A DNA stretch of 64,000 nucleotides from Streptomyces sp. NBC_01241 (GTDB lineage Bacteria > Actinomycetota > Actinomycetes > Streptomycetales > Streptomycetaceae). How positions within the stretch are numbered: the first letter of the stretch is position 1; each line of letters begins with the position of its first letter. The stretch is from positions 5,056,501-5,120,500 of the forward strand of contig NZ_CP108494.1 of NCBI RefSeq assembly GCF_041435435.1, in the 5' to 3' direction. Shown here one piece after another: positions 17,480 to 24,867 of the stretch. Position numbers and translations under genes: made by a program. A model generated the notes under the pieces. It was not told where the DNA came from. It made no database searches and saw nothing but the letters and a program-made list of their open reading frames with translations.

Positions 17480-17552
17480 GCCCCAATAGCTCAGTCGGTA
17501 GAGCGTCTCCATGGTAAGGAGAAGGTCTGCGGTTCGATTCCGCATTGGGGCT
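17480..17552 (+). tRNA. tRNA-Thr (GGT)
   Basis: 73 bases. Acceptor GCCCCAA (17480-17486) pairs with TTGGGGC (17545-17551). Anticodon arm TCTCC-ATGGTAA-GGAGA gives GGT. The T arm contains GGTTCGATTCC. A UUCG-capped hairpin (17568-17583) separates it from tRNA-Met and may be a processing signal. Confidence 0.96.
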
Positions 17553-17597
17553 CTGGTGATCGGGAAACCCCGCTTCGGCGGGGGGACTCGTCATCAA

Positions 17598-17670
17598 AGC
17601 GGTGTAGCTCAGTCGGTAGAGCAAGCGGCTCATAATCGCTGTGTCACCGGTTCAAGTCCGGTCACCGCTA
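17598..17670 (+). tRNA. tRNA-Met (CAT), elongator type
   Basis: 73 bases. Acceptor AGCGGTG pairs with CACCGCT (17663-17669). The anticodon loop CTCATAA gives CAT. The first pair is A-T, so it is not the initiator tRNA, which has an unpaired position 1-72. The conserved position between tRNA-Thr and rpmG in actinobacteria supports elongator Met; a lysidine-modified Ile tRNA is less likely. Confidence 0.92.
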
Positions 17671-17676
17671 CTTACG

Positions 17677-17720
17677 GTAGCCGATTGTGGGGTCGGTCCT
17701 TCGATCGGCTACTCTTTTTT
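17677..17720 (+). terminator. terminator/attenuator between tRNA-Met and rpmG
   Basis: GTAGCCGAT (17677-17685) pairs with ATCGGCTAC (17704-17712), followed directly by TCTTTTTT. This is one of few hairpins here with a real T-run. It probably ends most tRNA transcripts, leaving rpmG with read-through or its own promoter. Confidence 0.75.
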
Positions 17721-17759
17721 GCGTTCATCCGTCCATCCGTCCGTCCAAGGAGCACTCAC

Positions 17760-17924
17760 GTGGCTGCCACCGACGTCCGCCCGAAGATCACGCTGGCCTG
17801 CGTGGAGTGCAAGGAGCGGAACTACATCACCAAGAAGAACCGGCGTAACAACCCGGACCGTCTTGAGATGAAGAAGCACTGCCCGCGCTGCAACTCGCAC
17901 ACTGCGCACCGCGAAACCCGCTGA
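17760..17924 (+). CDS. rpmG: 50S ribosomal protein L33
   Basis: 54 residues from GTG 17760 ([20 protein letters not shown]). Two CxxC pairs (CVEC near residue 15 and CPRC near 42) mark the zinc-containing form of L33. The [18 protein letters not shown] middle ([20 protein letters not shown]) is typical. The AAGGAG Shine-Dalgarno is at 17747-17752. Streptomycetes often carry an additional zinc-free L33 paralogue controlled by zinc; only this form is in the window. Confidence 0.95.
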
Positions 17925-17936
17925 AACAGGCTCGTA

Positions 17937-17969
17937 CACGAGGCCGTCCCCACTGGGGGCGGCCTCGTG
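17937..17969 (+). terminator. hairpin after rpmG
   Basis: A 15-bp stem (17937-17951 with 17955-17969, one G-T pair) and a 3-base loop, 13 bases after the rpmG stop. No T-run. Confidence 0.75.
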
Positions 17970-18026
17970 TCGTTGTATGGGGCTGTTCTTCGGCCTTTTC
18001 ATCTTTCACCAGGAGGTAGCGAGCTC

Positions 18027-18479
18027 ATGGCGCTCGACCAGTCCTTCGTGGGGCGGTCCTATCCGCCCACCCCGCCGTACGAGGTCGGCCGGGAGAAGAT
18101 CCGCGAGTTCGCCGAGGCGGTGGGCGACACCAATCCGGTGTACGTCGACCCCGAGGCGGCCAAGGCACTCGGCCACAGCGATGTGATCGCGCCGCCGACG
18201 TTCGTCTTCTCGATCACCTTCAAGGCCGCCGGGCAGGTGGTGCAGGACCCGCAGCTGGGCCTGGACTACAGCCGCGTGGTGCACGGTGACCAGAAGTTCG
18301 CCTACGTGCGTCCCGTGCGGGCGGGGGACCGGCTGACGGTCACGTCGACGATCGAGGGCATCAAGTCCCTGGCGGGCAATGACGTCCTGGACATCCGCGG
18401 AGAGGTCCACGACGAGTCCGGTGAGCATGTCGTGACCGCGTGGACGAAGCTGGTGGCGCGCGCCGCCGAGGAGGCGTGA
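18027..18479 (+). CDS. HadA-like MaoC N-terminal-domain dehydratase subunit (UPF0336)
   Basis: 150 residues from ATG 18027, preceded by AGGAGG at 18010-18015. Hot-dog fold: YEVGREKIREFAEAVGDTNP then VYVDPEAAKALGHSDVIAPPTF. The catalytic Asp-x-N-P-x-His of active MaoC subunits reads D-T-N-P-V-Y, so the His is absent, as expected for the structural HadA partner. In mycobacteria hadA-hadB follow rpmG and form a (3R)-hydroxyacyl-ACP dehydratase of FAS-II; the same order occurs here. Streptomycetes lack mycolic acids, so the acyl substrate is open. The stop overlaps the next ATG by one base. Confidence 0.87.
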   Translation: MALDQSFVGRSYPPTPPYEVGREKIREFAEAVGDTNPVYVDPEAAKALGHSDVIAPPTFVFSITFKAAGQVVQDPQLGLDYSRVVHGDQKFAYVRPVRAGDRLTVTSTIEGIKSLAGNDVLDIRGEVHDESGEHVVTAWTKLVARAAEEA

Positions 18480-18907
18480 TGACGGCGAAGGTGGCGTACG
18501 AGTCGGTCGAGGTCGGTACGGAGCTGCCGGCGCAGTCCTTCCCGGTGACCCGGGCGGCGCTGGTGCAGTACGCGGGCGCTTCCGGTGACTTCAATCCGAT
18601 CCACTGGAACGAGAAGTTCGCCCGCGAGGTCGGACTGCCGGACGTGATCGCGCACGGCATGTTCACCATGGCCGAGGCGATCCGGGTGGTCACGGACTGG
18701 GTCGGCGACCCCGGTGCGGTCGTCGAGTACGGAGTGCGGTTCACCAAGCCGGTCGTCGTGCCGAACGACGACAAGGGCGCCCTGATCGAGGTCAGCGCCA
18801 AGGTGGCCGCCCTGCTGGACGACAAGCAGGTGCGGGTGGACCTGACGGCCATGAGCAACGGCAAGAAGGTGCTGGGCATGTCCCGCGCCGTGGTGCGGCT
18901 CGGCTGA
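18479..18907 (+). CDS. HadB-like MaoC family (R)-hydroxyacyl dehydratase
   Basis: 142 residues. The hydratase-2 motif is intact: YAGASGDFNPIHWNEKFA (Asp and His of D-F-N-P-I-H), followed by GLPDVIAHGMFTMA. It is the catalytic partner of the upstream HadA-like subunit, with which it is translationally coupled (TGATG). The pair would form a heterodimeric hot-dog enzyme that dehydrates 3-hydroxyacyl thioesters. Confidence 0.9.
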   Translation: MTAKVAYESVEVGTELPAQSFPVTRAALVQYAGASGDFNPIHWNEKFAREVGLPDVIAHGMFTMAEAIRVVTDWVGDPGAVVEYGVRFTKPVVVPNDDKGALIEVSAKVAALLDDKQVRVDLTAMSNGKKVLGMSRAVVRLG

Positions 18908-18929
18908 GGCCCTACCGCGCGGGAAAAGT

Positions 18930-18960
18930 GAGGGGCACGGTCCACGGGGCCGTGCCCCTC
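18930..18960 (+). terminator. hairpin after the dehydratase pair
   Basis: GAGGGGCACGG (18930-18940) pairs perfectly with CCGTGCCCCTC (18950-18960) around a 9-base loop, 23 bases after the stop. Confidence 0.75.
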
Positions 18961-18995
18961 ATCCGTGCTGGTGAACATCCGTGCCTGTGGACCGG

Positions 18996-19025
18996 TTGAC
19001 CAAGTTAGTGATTGAGCACTAACTT
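18996..19025 (+). promoter_or_regulatory. tetR promoter overlapped by a palindromic operator
   Basis: AAGTTAGTG (19002-19010) and CACTAACTT (19017-19025) form a perfect 9-bp palindrome around ATTGAG. It abuts TTGACC (18996-19001, likely -35) and covers the -10 region near 19019-19025, just before the tetR start. A related palindrome (GTTAGT...ACTAAC) precedes the downstream pump gene, so the repressor probably binds both. Confidence 0.75.
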
Positions 19026-19031
19026 ATTCCC

Positions 19032-19589
19032 ATGGCAAGGATGAGCGCGGAAGAGCGGCGAGAGAGTGTCATTCGTGCGGCGATCACCGAGTTCGCCCGC
19101 GGCGGGTACAGCGGCACCTCCACCGAGGCGATCGCCAAGCGCGTCGGTGTCTCGCAGCCGTACCTCTTCCGTCTCTTCCCCAACAAGCAGGCCATGTTCC
19201 TCGCGGCCGTCGAGCGGTGCCTCGCGGACACCCGCAAGGTCTTCGCCGACGCCGCCGAGGGGCTTGAGGGCGAAGAGGCGGTGAGGGCGATGGCCGCCGC
19301 GTACCAGCGGCTCATCGTCGACGACCCCGACAAGCTCCAGATGCAGATGCAGACCTATGCGGCCGTCGCGAGTGCCGACGCGTCCGGGGATCACGAATTC
19401 GGTGACGCGGCGCGTGCCGCCTGGCTGAAGATGTGGGACGAGACCCATCTCGCCCTGGGTGCCGACGTCAAGGAAACGACGACGTTCTGGGCGTACGGCA
19501 TGCTCATCAACACGTTGGCCTCGTTCGGCTTCCCGGCCGGGCACCGGGTCTGGTCGGGGTTCTACGACGAGGCCAGGCCGACCGCCTGA
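19032..19589 (+). CDS. TetR family transcriptional repressor
   Basis: 185 residues. The N-terminal DNA-binding domain is typical: RRESVIRAAITEFARGGYSG, then TSTEAIAKRVGVSQPYLFRL with FPNKQAMFLAAVERC (residues about 10-65). The C-terminal half is the ligand/dimer part. It sits 75 bases upstream of a DHA2-type pump on the same strand, and operator-like palindromes flank it on both sides, so it likely represses itself and the pump until a toxic compound binds it. The ligand is unknown. Confidence 0.92.
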   Translation: MARMSAEERRESVIRAAITEFARGGYSGTSTEAIAKRVGVSQPYLFRLFPNKQAMFLAAVERCLADTRKVFADAAEGLEGEEAVRAMAAAYQRLIVDDPDKLQMQMQTYAAVASADASGDHEFGDAARAAWLKMWDETHLALGADVKETTTFWAYGMLINTLASFGFPAGHRVWSGFYDEARPTA

Positions 19590-19630
19590 ACAGTGCGACC
19601 CGGGTTCTGCCCGGTTTTCTGCCCAGAGAA

Positions 19631-19650
19631 GTTAGTCATTGATAACTAAC
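19631..19650 (+). promoter_or_regulatory. second TetR operator, before the MFS pump
   Basis: GTTAGT (19631-19636) and ACTAAC (19645-19650) around CATTGATA, 14 bases before the pump's GTG. It shares the half-site GTTAGT and the central ATTGA with the tetR operator at 19002-19025. Confidence 0.7.
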
Positions 19651-19664
19651 CCCCAGGGGGAGCA

Positions 19665-21107
19665 GTGAACCAGCACACGGCAGGCCGCCCAGGAGCGGTC
19701 TGGGCCCTCGTCATCACCAGCGTCGCCGGATTCATGGCGGCCCTCGACAACCTCGTCGTCACCACCGCACTGCCCTCCATCCGTAAGAGCCTCGGCGGCG
19801 AACTGGCGGAGCTCGAATGGACGGTGAACGCCTACACCCTCACCTTCGCCATGCTGCTGATGCTCGGGGCCGCCCTCGGCGACCGGTTCGGCCGCCGCAG
19901 GCTCTTCCTCACCGGGCTCACCGTCTTCACCGGGGCCTCCGCCGCGGCCGCCCTCTCGCCCGGGATCAACGAGCTGATCGCCTTCCGGGCCGTCCAGGGC
20001 GTGGGCGCGGCGATCATGATGCCGCTGACGCTCACCCTGCTCACGGCCGCCGTGCCACCCGCCCGTCGCGGTACCGCGCTCGGCATCTTCAGCGCAGTCA
20101 CCGGGCTGGCCGTGGCCAGTGGCCCCCTGATCGGCGGCAGCCTCACCGAGCACCTCTCCTGGCAGTGGATCTTCTGGCTGAACGTCCCGATCGGTCTGGC
20201 GCTGCTCCCCCTGGCGCGACTGCGTCTGGCGGAGTCGCATGCGCCGGACTCCCGGCTCGACATCCCCGGCACACTCCTGGTCAGCGGCGGGCTCTTCGGC
20301 ATCGTCTACGGCCTGGTCAACGCCAACTCCGACGGCTGGACCAGCCCCACCGTCCTCACCGCGCTGGTCGCCGGTGCCGCGCTCGTCGGCGGGTTCATCC
20401 ACCACGGCTTCCACGCGAAGAACCCGATGCTGCCCATGCGGCTCTTCCGCAGCCGCGCGTTCTTCGGGATCAACATGGCCGGTCTGCTGATGTTCCTCGG
20501 GATGTTCGGGTCGATCTTCCTGCTCAGCCAATACCTCCAGGGCGTGCTGGGCTACTCGCCCACCGAGGCCGGCCTGCGGATGCTGCCCTGGACCGGAATG
20601 CCGATGCTGGTCGCGCCCGTCGCGGGGATGCTCTCCGACCGCTTCGGTGGCCGCCCGGTGGTCGTGGCCGGGCTCGCCCTCCAGGCAGCCGGCCTCGCCC
20701 TCTTCGCGCTGGTCATCGGCCCCGACGCCTCGTACGTCTCGCAGCTGCCCGGTCTGATCGTCGGCGGCGTTGGCATGGCCATGTACTTCGCACCCGCCGC
20801 CAGCCTCGTGATGTCCAGCGTCCGCCCCGCCGAGCAGGGCATCGCCTCCGGCGCCAACAACGCCCTGCGCGAGGTCGGCGGAGCCCTCGGGGTCGCCGTG
20901 CTCGCCACGGTCTTCTCCTCGCAGGGCGGGTACGAATCCGCGCGGTCCTTCACGGACGGGACCGTTCCGGCGGTATGGACAGGCGCCGGCGTGGTGGCGC
21001 TGGCCGCCCTCGTCGCCCTGCTCATCCCGGGCCGCCGCCACGCCTCGGCGCCGGCGCCGGAGACGGCGGACGGGACGGCTGAGGAGTGCATGCCCGTCGC
21101 CGCCTGA
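19665..21107 (+). CDS. MFS multidrug efflux transporter, DHA2 (14-helix) family
   Basis: 480 residues. Motif D1-like LDNLVVTTALPSIRKSL near residue 27, motif A GDRFGRRRLFLTGL near residue 70, and antiporter motif C in AVTGLAVASGPLIGGSL near 145 define the drug:H+ antiporter-2 family; LEWTVNAYTLTFAMLLMLGA and SWQWIFWLNVPIGL are equally typical. About 14 helices. GTG 19665 follows AGGGGGAG at 19655-19662. It is likely induced via the upstream TetR; the exported compound is unknown. Confidence 0.93.
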   Translation: MNQHTAGRPGAVWALVITSVAGFMAALDNLVVTTALPSIRKSLGGELAELEWTVNAYTLTFAMLLMLGAALGDRFGRRRLFLTGLTVFTGASAAAALSPGINELIAFRAVQGVGAAIMMPLTLTLLTAAVPPARRGTALGIFSAVTGLAVASGPLIGGSLTEHLSWQWIFWLNVPIGLALLPLARLRLAESHAPDSRLDIPGTLLVSGGLFGIVYGLVNANSDGWTSPTVLTALVAGAALVGGFIHHGFHAKNPMLPMRLFRSRAFFGINMAGLLMFLGMFGSIFLLSQYLQGVLGYSPTEAGLRMLPWTGMPMLVAPVAGMLSDRFGGRPVVVAGLALQAAGLALFALVIGPDASYVSQLPGLIVGGVGMAMYFAPAASLVMSSVRPAEQGIASGANNALREVGGALGVAVLATVFSSQGGYESARSFTDGTVPAVWTGAGVVALAALVALLIPGRRHASAPAPETADGTAEECMPVAA

Positions 21108-21124
21108 GCCGCGGCCCCGCGCGT

Positions 21125-21165
21125 ACGGTCCGTGGTCCCGCCCGAGCGGCGGGAGCGCGGACCGT
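21125..21165 (+). terminator. hairpin between the pump gene and murB
   Basis: ACGGTCCG (21125-21132) pairs with CGGACCGT (21158-21165), with an inner 7-bp stem (21136-21142 with 21148-21154). It ends where the murB -10 element TACTCT (21165-21170) begins, so it insulates murB from the pump transcript. Confidence 0.7.
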
Positions 21166-21177
21166 ACTCTTGTCCCC

Positions 21178-22233
21178 GTGCAGGAACTCCACGACGCGCC
21201 CCTCGCCCCCCTGACCACCTTCCGGCTCGGCGGCCCCGCCGCCCGCCTCCTCACGGCGACGACCGACGCCGAGGTGATCGAAGCCGTGCGCGAGGCCGAC
21301 GAGAGCGGCACCCCGCTCCTCGTCATCGGCGGCGGCAGCAACCTCGTCATCGGCGACAAGGGCTTCGACGGCACCGCCCTGCGTATCGCGACCAAGGGCT
21401 TCACGCTGGACGGTACGGCGCTGGAACTGGCCGCCGGAGAAGTCTGGACGGACGCCGTCGCCCGCACCGTCGACGCCGGTCTCGCGGGCATCGAATGCCT
21501 GGCCGGAATCCCGGGCTCCGCCGGTGCGACGCCGATCCAGAACGTCGGTGCCTACGGCCAGGAGGTCTCCTCCACCATCACGGAGGTCGTCGCCTACGAC
21601 CGGTACACCCGCGAAACGGTCACCGTCCCGAACGCCGCGTGCGCGTTCTCGTACCGGCACAGTCGCTTCAAGGCCGAACCCGACCGCTTCGTGGTGCTGC
21701 GTGTCCGCTTCGAGCTGGAAGAGGCGGGCGGTCTGTCTGCCCCCCTGAAGTACCCCGAAACGGCCCGCGCCATGGGTGTCGAGCAGGGCGAGCGCGTGCC
21801 CGCCGCGGCCGCCCGCGAAACGGTGCTCAGGCTCCGCGCCGGAAAGGGCATGGTGCTGGACCCGGAGGACCACGACTCCTGGTCGGCCGGCTCCTTCTTC
21901 ACCAATCCGGTCCTGGAGGAGGCGGAGTACGAGGCGTTCCTCGCCCGCGCCAGGAACCGGCTCGGCCCCGAGGTGACGCCCCCCGCCTTCCCCGCGGACG
22001 GGGGACGCACCAAGACCTCCGCGGCCTGGCTCATCGACAAGGCCGGTTTCACCAAGGGCTACGGCATCGGGCCGGCCCGCATCTCCACCAAACACACCCT
22101 CGCGCTCACCAACCGCGGCGGCGCGACCACCGAGGACCTCCTCGCGCTCGCCCGTGAGGTCGTCGACGGGGTGTACGAGGCATTCGGCGTCACGCTCGTC
22201 AACGAACCCGTGACGGTCGGCGTGAGCCTGTAG
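21178..22233 (+). CDS. murB: UDP-N-acetylenolpyruvoylglucosamine reductase
   Basis: 351 residues. FAD-binding parts TTFRLGGPAARL and VIGGGSNLVIGDKGFDG, the catalytic region CLAGIPGSAGATPIQNVGAYGQE, and SWSAGSFFTNPVL with the catalytic Ser in G-S-F-F-x-N-P are all present; KTSAAWLIDKAGFTKGY closes the family pattern. MurB reduces UDP-GlcNAc-enolpyruvate to UDP-MurNAc with NADPH in peptidoglycan synthesis. TACTCT at 21165-21170 lies only 7 bases before the GTG, with no Shine-Dalgarno, so the mRNA is probably leaderless. The gene is convergent with the next one, 12 bases apart. Confidence 0.96.
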   Translation: MQELHDAPLAPLTTFRLGGPAARLLTATTDAEVIEAVREADESGTPLLVIGGGSNLVIGDKGFDGTALRIATKGFTLDGTALELAAGEVWTDAVARTVDAGLAGIECLAGIPGSAGATPIQNVGAYGQEVSSTITEVVAYDRYTRETVTVPNAACAFSYRHSRFKAEPDRFVVLRVRFELEEAGGLSAPLKYPETARAMGVEQGERVPAAAARETVLRLRAGKGMVLDPEDHDSWSAGSFFTNPVLEEAEYEAFLARARNRLGPEVTPPAFPADGGRTKTSAAWLIDKAGFTKGYGIGPARISTKHTLALTNRGGATTEDLLALAREVVDGVYEAFGVTLVNEPVTVGVSL

Positions 22234-22245
22234 CAGGCGCGCGGC

Positions 22246-22881
22246 TCAGTACGCCACGCCCACGCCCTGCTTCACCGCGGCCGGATCGTCGATCAGTGCC
22301 AGCATCGCGTGTGCCACATCGGCCCGTGAGATGGTCCGGCCTCCGCGGGGGCTGCTGCCGTAGGCCGTCCGGTACTTCCCCGTCAGCGGCCCGTTGGTGA
22401 GCTTCGGAGGCCGTACGGACGTCCAGTCCGTCGCACTCCGGGCCAGCGCGGCCTCCATCCGCGTCAGGTCCGCGTAGACCTCCTTGAGGATCGCCCCGAC
22501 CACCTTGCGGAGCACCCGGTCCATCAGCGGGTCGTCGGCCGGCCGGGGGCCGACCGGGGCCGCGCTGACCACGAGCAGCCGCCGTGTCCCCTCGGCCTCC
22601 ATCGCCTGCAGCACCGACCGGGTCAGCCGCTCGGCGACACCGTCGGCCTTCCGGCCGCGCGAGCCGAGCCCGGAGAGCACCGCGTCCCGGCCCGCGACCG
22701 CCTCGCGCAGCGCCTCCGGATCGTCGATACGGGCCGCGGCGTGGACCTGTACATCGGAGAGCGGGACGGGCAGCCGCGCAGGATCACGGACCACCGCCGT
22801 CACCTCATGGCCCGCCGCCACCGCCTGCCGGACGATCTCCTGGCCGACACCGCCCGTCGCACCGAACACTGTGATCCTCAT
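22246..22881 (-). CDS. NmrA/SDR-type NAD(P)H-binding oxidoreductase
   Basis: 211 residues from the ATG at 22881, chosen for the AGGAGGGTG Shine-Dalgarno upstream and because MRITVFGATGGVGQEIVRQA begins at the Rossmann motif (G-A-T-G-G-V-G). RLLVVSAAPVGPRP is the central strand, and SATDWTSVRPPKLTNGPLTG resembles the W-T-x-x-R-P-x-x-L motif of atypical SDRs. It is divergent from the TetR gene at 22970 across a shared palindrome, so it is probably that regulator's target. Confidence 0.87.
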   Translation of the reverse strand: MRITVFGATGGVGQEIVRQAVAAGHEVTAVVRDPARLPVPLSDVQVHAAARIDDPEALREAVAGRDAVLSGLGSRGRKADGVAERLTRSVLQAMEAEGTRRLLVVSAAPVGPRPADDPLMDRVLRKVVGAILKEVYADLTRMEAALARSATDWTSVRPPKLTNGPLTGKYRTAYGSSPRGGRTISRADVAHAMLALIDDPAAVKQGVGVAY

Positions 22882-22900
22882 TGCGCACCCTCCTGGGGTG

Positions 22901-22942
22901 GGTAAGTATTCACTCACCCTCTACGGTGAGTGGATACTCACC
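22901..22942. promoter_or_regulatory. palindromic operator between the divergent oxidoreductase and tetR genes
   Basis: Two 18-base arms, 22901-22918 and 22925-22942, are inverted copies with 16/18 matches and a 6-base spacer; the core half-site is GAGT(A/G)(T/G)...ACTCACC. TetR-type repressors typically bind such sites to control both the divergent target and themselves. Confidence 0.75.
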
Positions 22943-22969
22943 ACCTCGTCAAGCTTCATTGGAGTGCAC

Positions 22970-23575
22970 ATGGAGCAGAAGCCGGCCCGCGTCCGCATAG
23001 TCGACGCCGCCCACCAGCTGATGCTCACCATCGGCCTGGCACGCGCCACCACCAAGGAGATCGCCCGAGCCGCCGGCTGCTCGGAAGCCGCGCTCTACAA
23101 GCACTTCCCGAGCAAGGAGGAGCTGTTCGTGGCCGTACTCAAGGAACGGCTGCCCAGGCTCAACCCGCTGCTGAAGCAACTCATCGTGTCACCGGGGGCG
23201 GGGGAGCGGACCGTCGAGCAGAACCTCACCGAGATCGCCCGCCAGGCCGCCCTCTTCTACGAGCAGAGCTTCCCGATCGCCGCCTCGCTGTACGCCGAGC
23301 CCAGGCTCAGAGAACGCCACAACGACGCCATGAGGGAGCTTGGCACCGGCCCTCACGTGCCCATCCGCGGCCTCGACGCGTATCTGCGCTCCGAACAGGC
23401 CGCCGGCCGGGTGCGGGCCGACGCGGACACCTACGCGGCCGCCTCGCTGCTCCTGGGCGCCTGTGCGCAGCGGGCCTTCGCCTACGAGGCCACGGAGGGC
23501 GGGGGACCGCCGCAGTCCCTCGACGCGTTCGCCGCGTCCGTGGCCGGGGCGCTGACGCGGGGGCTCGTGGCGTAG
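22970..23575 (+). CDS. TetR/AcrR family transcriptional regulator
   Basis: 201 residues from ATG 22970 (GGAG at 22961-22964). The HTH domain is clear: ARVRIVDAAHQLMLTIGLAR, TTKEIARAAGCSEAALYKHF and PSKEELFVAVLKERLPRL. The C-terminal domain has no recognisable ligand signature. It is divergent from the NmrA-like oxidoreductase and convergent with add (24 bases). Confidence 0.92.
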   Translation: MEQKPARVRIVDAAHQLMLTIGLARATTKEIARAAGCSEAALYKHFPSKEELFVAVLKERLPRLNPLLKQLIVSPGAGERTVEQNLTEIARQAALFYEQSFPIAASLYAEPRLRERHNDAMRELGTGPHVPIRGLDAYLRSEQAAGRVRADADTYAAASLLLGACAQRAFAYEATEGGGPPQSLDAFAASVAGALTRGLVA

Positions 23576-23598
23576 GCCGCATTCCTCGCCGGTCGGCC

Positions 23599-24621
23599 TC
23601 AGCCCGCCGACTTCGACAGCCAGTCGTCGATGCCCGTCAGGAGCTCGGCCCGAACCGCGGCCGGAGCCGCGGAGCCCCGCACCGACTGCCGGGCCAATTC
23701 CGCGAGCTCCTCGTCCGTGAACGCGTGGTGGCGCCGTACGAGGTCGTACTGCGCGGCCAGCCGGGAGCCGAAGAGCAGCGGATCATCCGCGCCCAGCGCC
23801 ATCGGCACCCCGGCGTCGAACAAAGTGCGCAGGGGTACGTCGGCGGGCTTCTCGTAGACGCCCAGCGCCACGTTCGACGCCGGGCACACCTCGCAGGTCA
23901 CTCCCCGCTCCGCCAGTCTGCGCAACAGCCGGGGGTCCTCGGCGGCCCGTACGCCGTGCCCGATCCGGGAGGCGTCGAGATCGTCCAGACAGTCCCGCAC
24001 GCTCGCAGGGCCGGCCAGCTCGCCACCGTGCGGGGCGGCCAGCAGACCGCCGTCACGGGCGATGGCGAAGGCCCGGTCGAAGTCCCGGGCCATCCCGCGC
24101 CGCTCGTCGTTGGAGAGGCCGAATCCGACCACTCCCCGGTCCGCGTACCGCACCGCCAGCCGGGCCAGGGTCCGGGCGTCCAGCGGGTGCTTCATCCGGT
24201 TCGCCGCGATCACCACCCGGATCGGCAGACCGGTCTCGCGCGAGGCGCTGTCCACCGCGTCCAGGATGATCTCGATCGCCGGGATCAGCCCGCCGAGGAG
24301 CGGGGCGTACGAGGTGGGGTCGACCTGGATCTCCAGCCAGCCGGAGCCGTCCGCGACGTCCTCCTGGGCCGTCTCGCGCACGAGCCGCCGGATGTCCTCG
24401 GGGGCCCTCAGGCAGGACCGGGCGATGTCGTAGAGCCTCTGGAAGCGGAACCATCCGCGCTCGTCCGTTGCCCGCAGTCGGGGCGGCTCGCCGCCGGTCA
24501 GGGCCTCCGGCAGGTGCACGCCGTACTTGTCGGCGAGTTCGAGCAGGGTCGTGGGCCGCATCGACCCGGTGAAATGCAGGTGCAGGTGGGCCTTGGGCAA
24601 CAGCCGGACGTCACGATCCAT
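23599..24621 (-). CDS. add: adenosine deaminase
   Basis: 340 residues. Metal ligands in LPKAHLHLHFTGSMRP (H-x-H), the third His in LLAAPHGGELAGPASVRD with the catalytic Glu (H-G-G-E-L), the IGHGVRAAEDP His, and GADDPLLFG with the final Asp pair are all intact. The enzyme converts adenosine to inosine in purine salvage. The order murB, add, aminotransferase is the usual one upstream of secE in streptomycetes. The upstream 24622-24813 segment probably holds its promoter. Confidence 0.94.
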   Translation of the reverse strand: MDRDVRLLPKAHLHLHFTGSMRPTTLLELADKYGVHLPEALTGGEPPRLRATDERGWFRFQRLYDIARSCLRAPEDIRRLVRETAQEDVADGSGWLEIQVDPTSYAPLLGGLIPAIEIILDAVDSASRETGLPIRVVIAANRMKHPLDARTLARLAVRYADRGVVGFGLSNDERRGMARDFDRAFAIARDGGLLAAPHGGELAGPASVRDCLDDLDASRIGHGVRAAEDPRLLRRLAERGVTCEVCPASNVALGVYEKPADVPLRTLFDAGVPMALGADDPLLFGSRLAAQYDLVRRHHAFTDEELAELARQSVRGSAAPAAVRAELLTGIDDWLSKSAG

Positions 24622-24813
24622 GTCCGATCACCTTCTGTAGCTGCTACGCTCCGCACTGAGCCGAAAGGCATCGGGCAGGGCTTGTCCGTCACGAGGCCGA
24701 TCATCAGGCCGAATGAGAAGCCCCCTGTTGTTGGGGGAGGAGTCACTGGGAGATCCTGCCGCAAGGATCTCGGCCCAGGCAGCCGGATTCATCGAACGAG
24801 CGCTTGCCTGAAC

Positions 24814-24854
24814 GCATAAGCGGGCTCCCGGCTCAGCCGGGAGCCCGCTTATGC
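24814..24854. terminator. perfect 20-bp inverted repeat, terminator of the aminotransferase gene
   Basis: 24814-24833 and 24835-24854 are exact reverse complements with one base between them. It starts 13 bases beyond the aminotransferase stop on the minus strand and ends its transcript before add. Confidence 0.85.
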
Positions 24855-24867
24855 GCAACACGGAACG

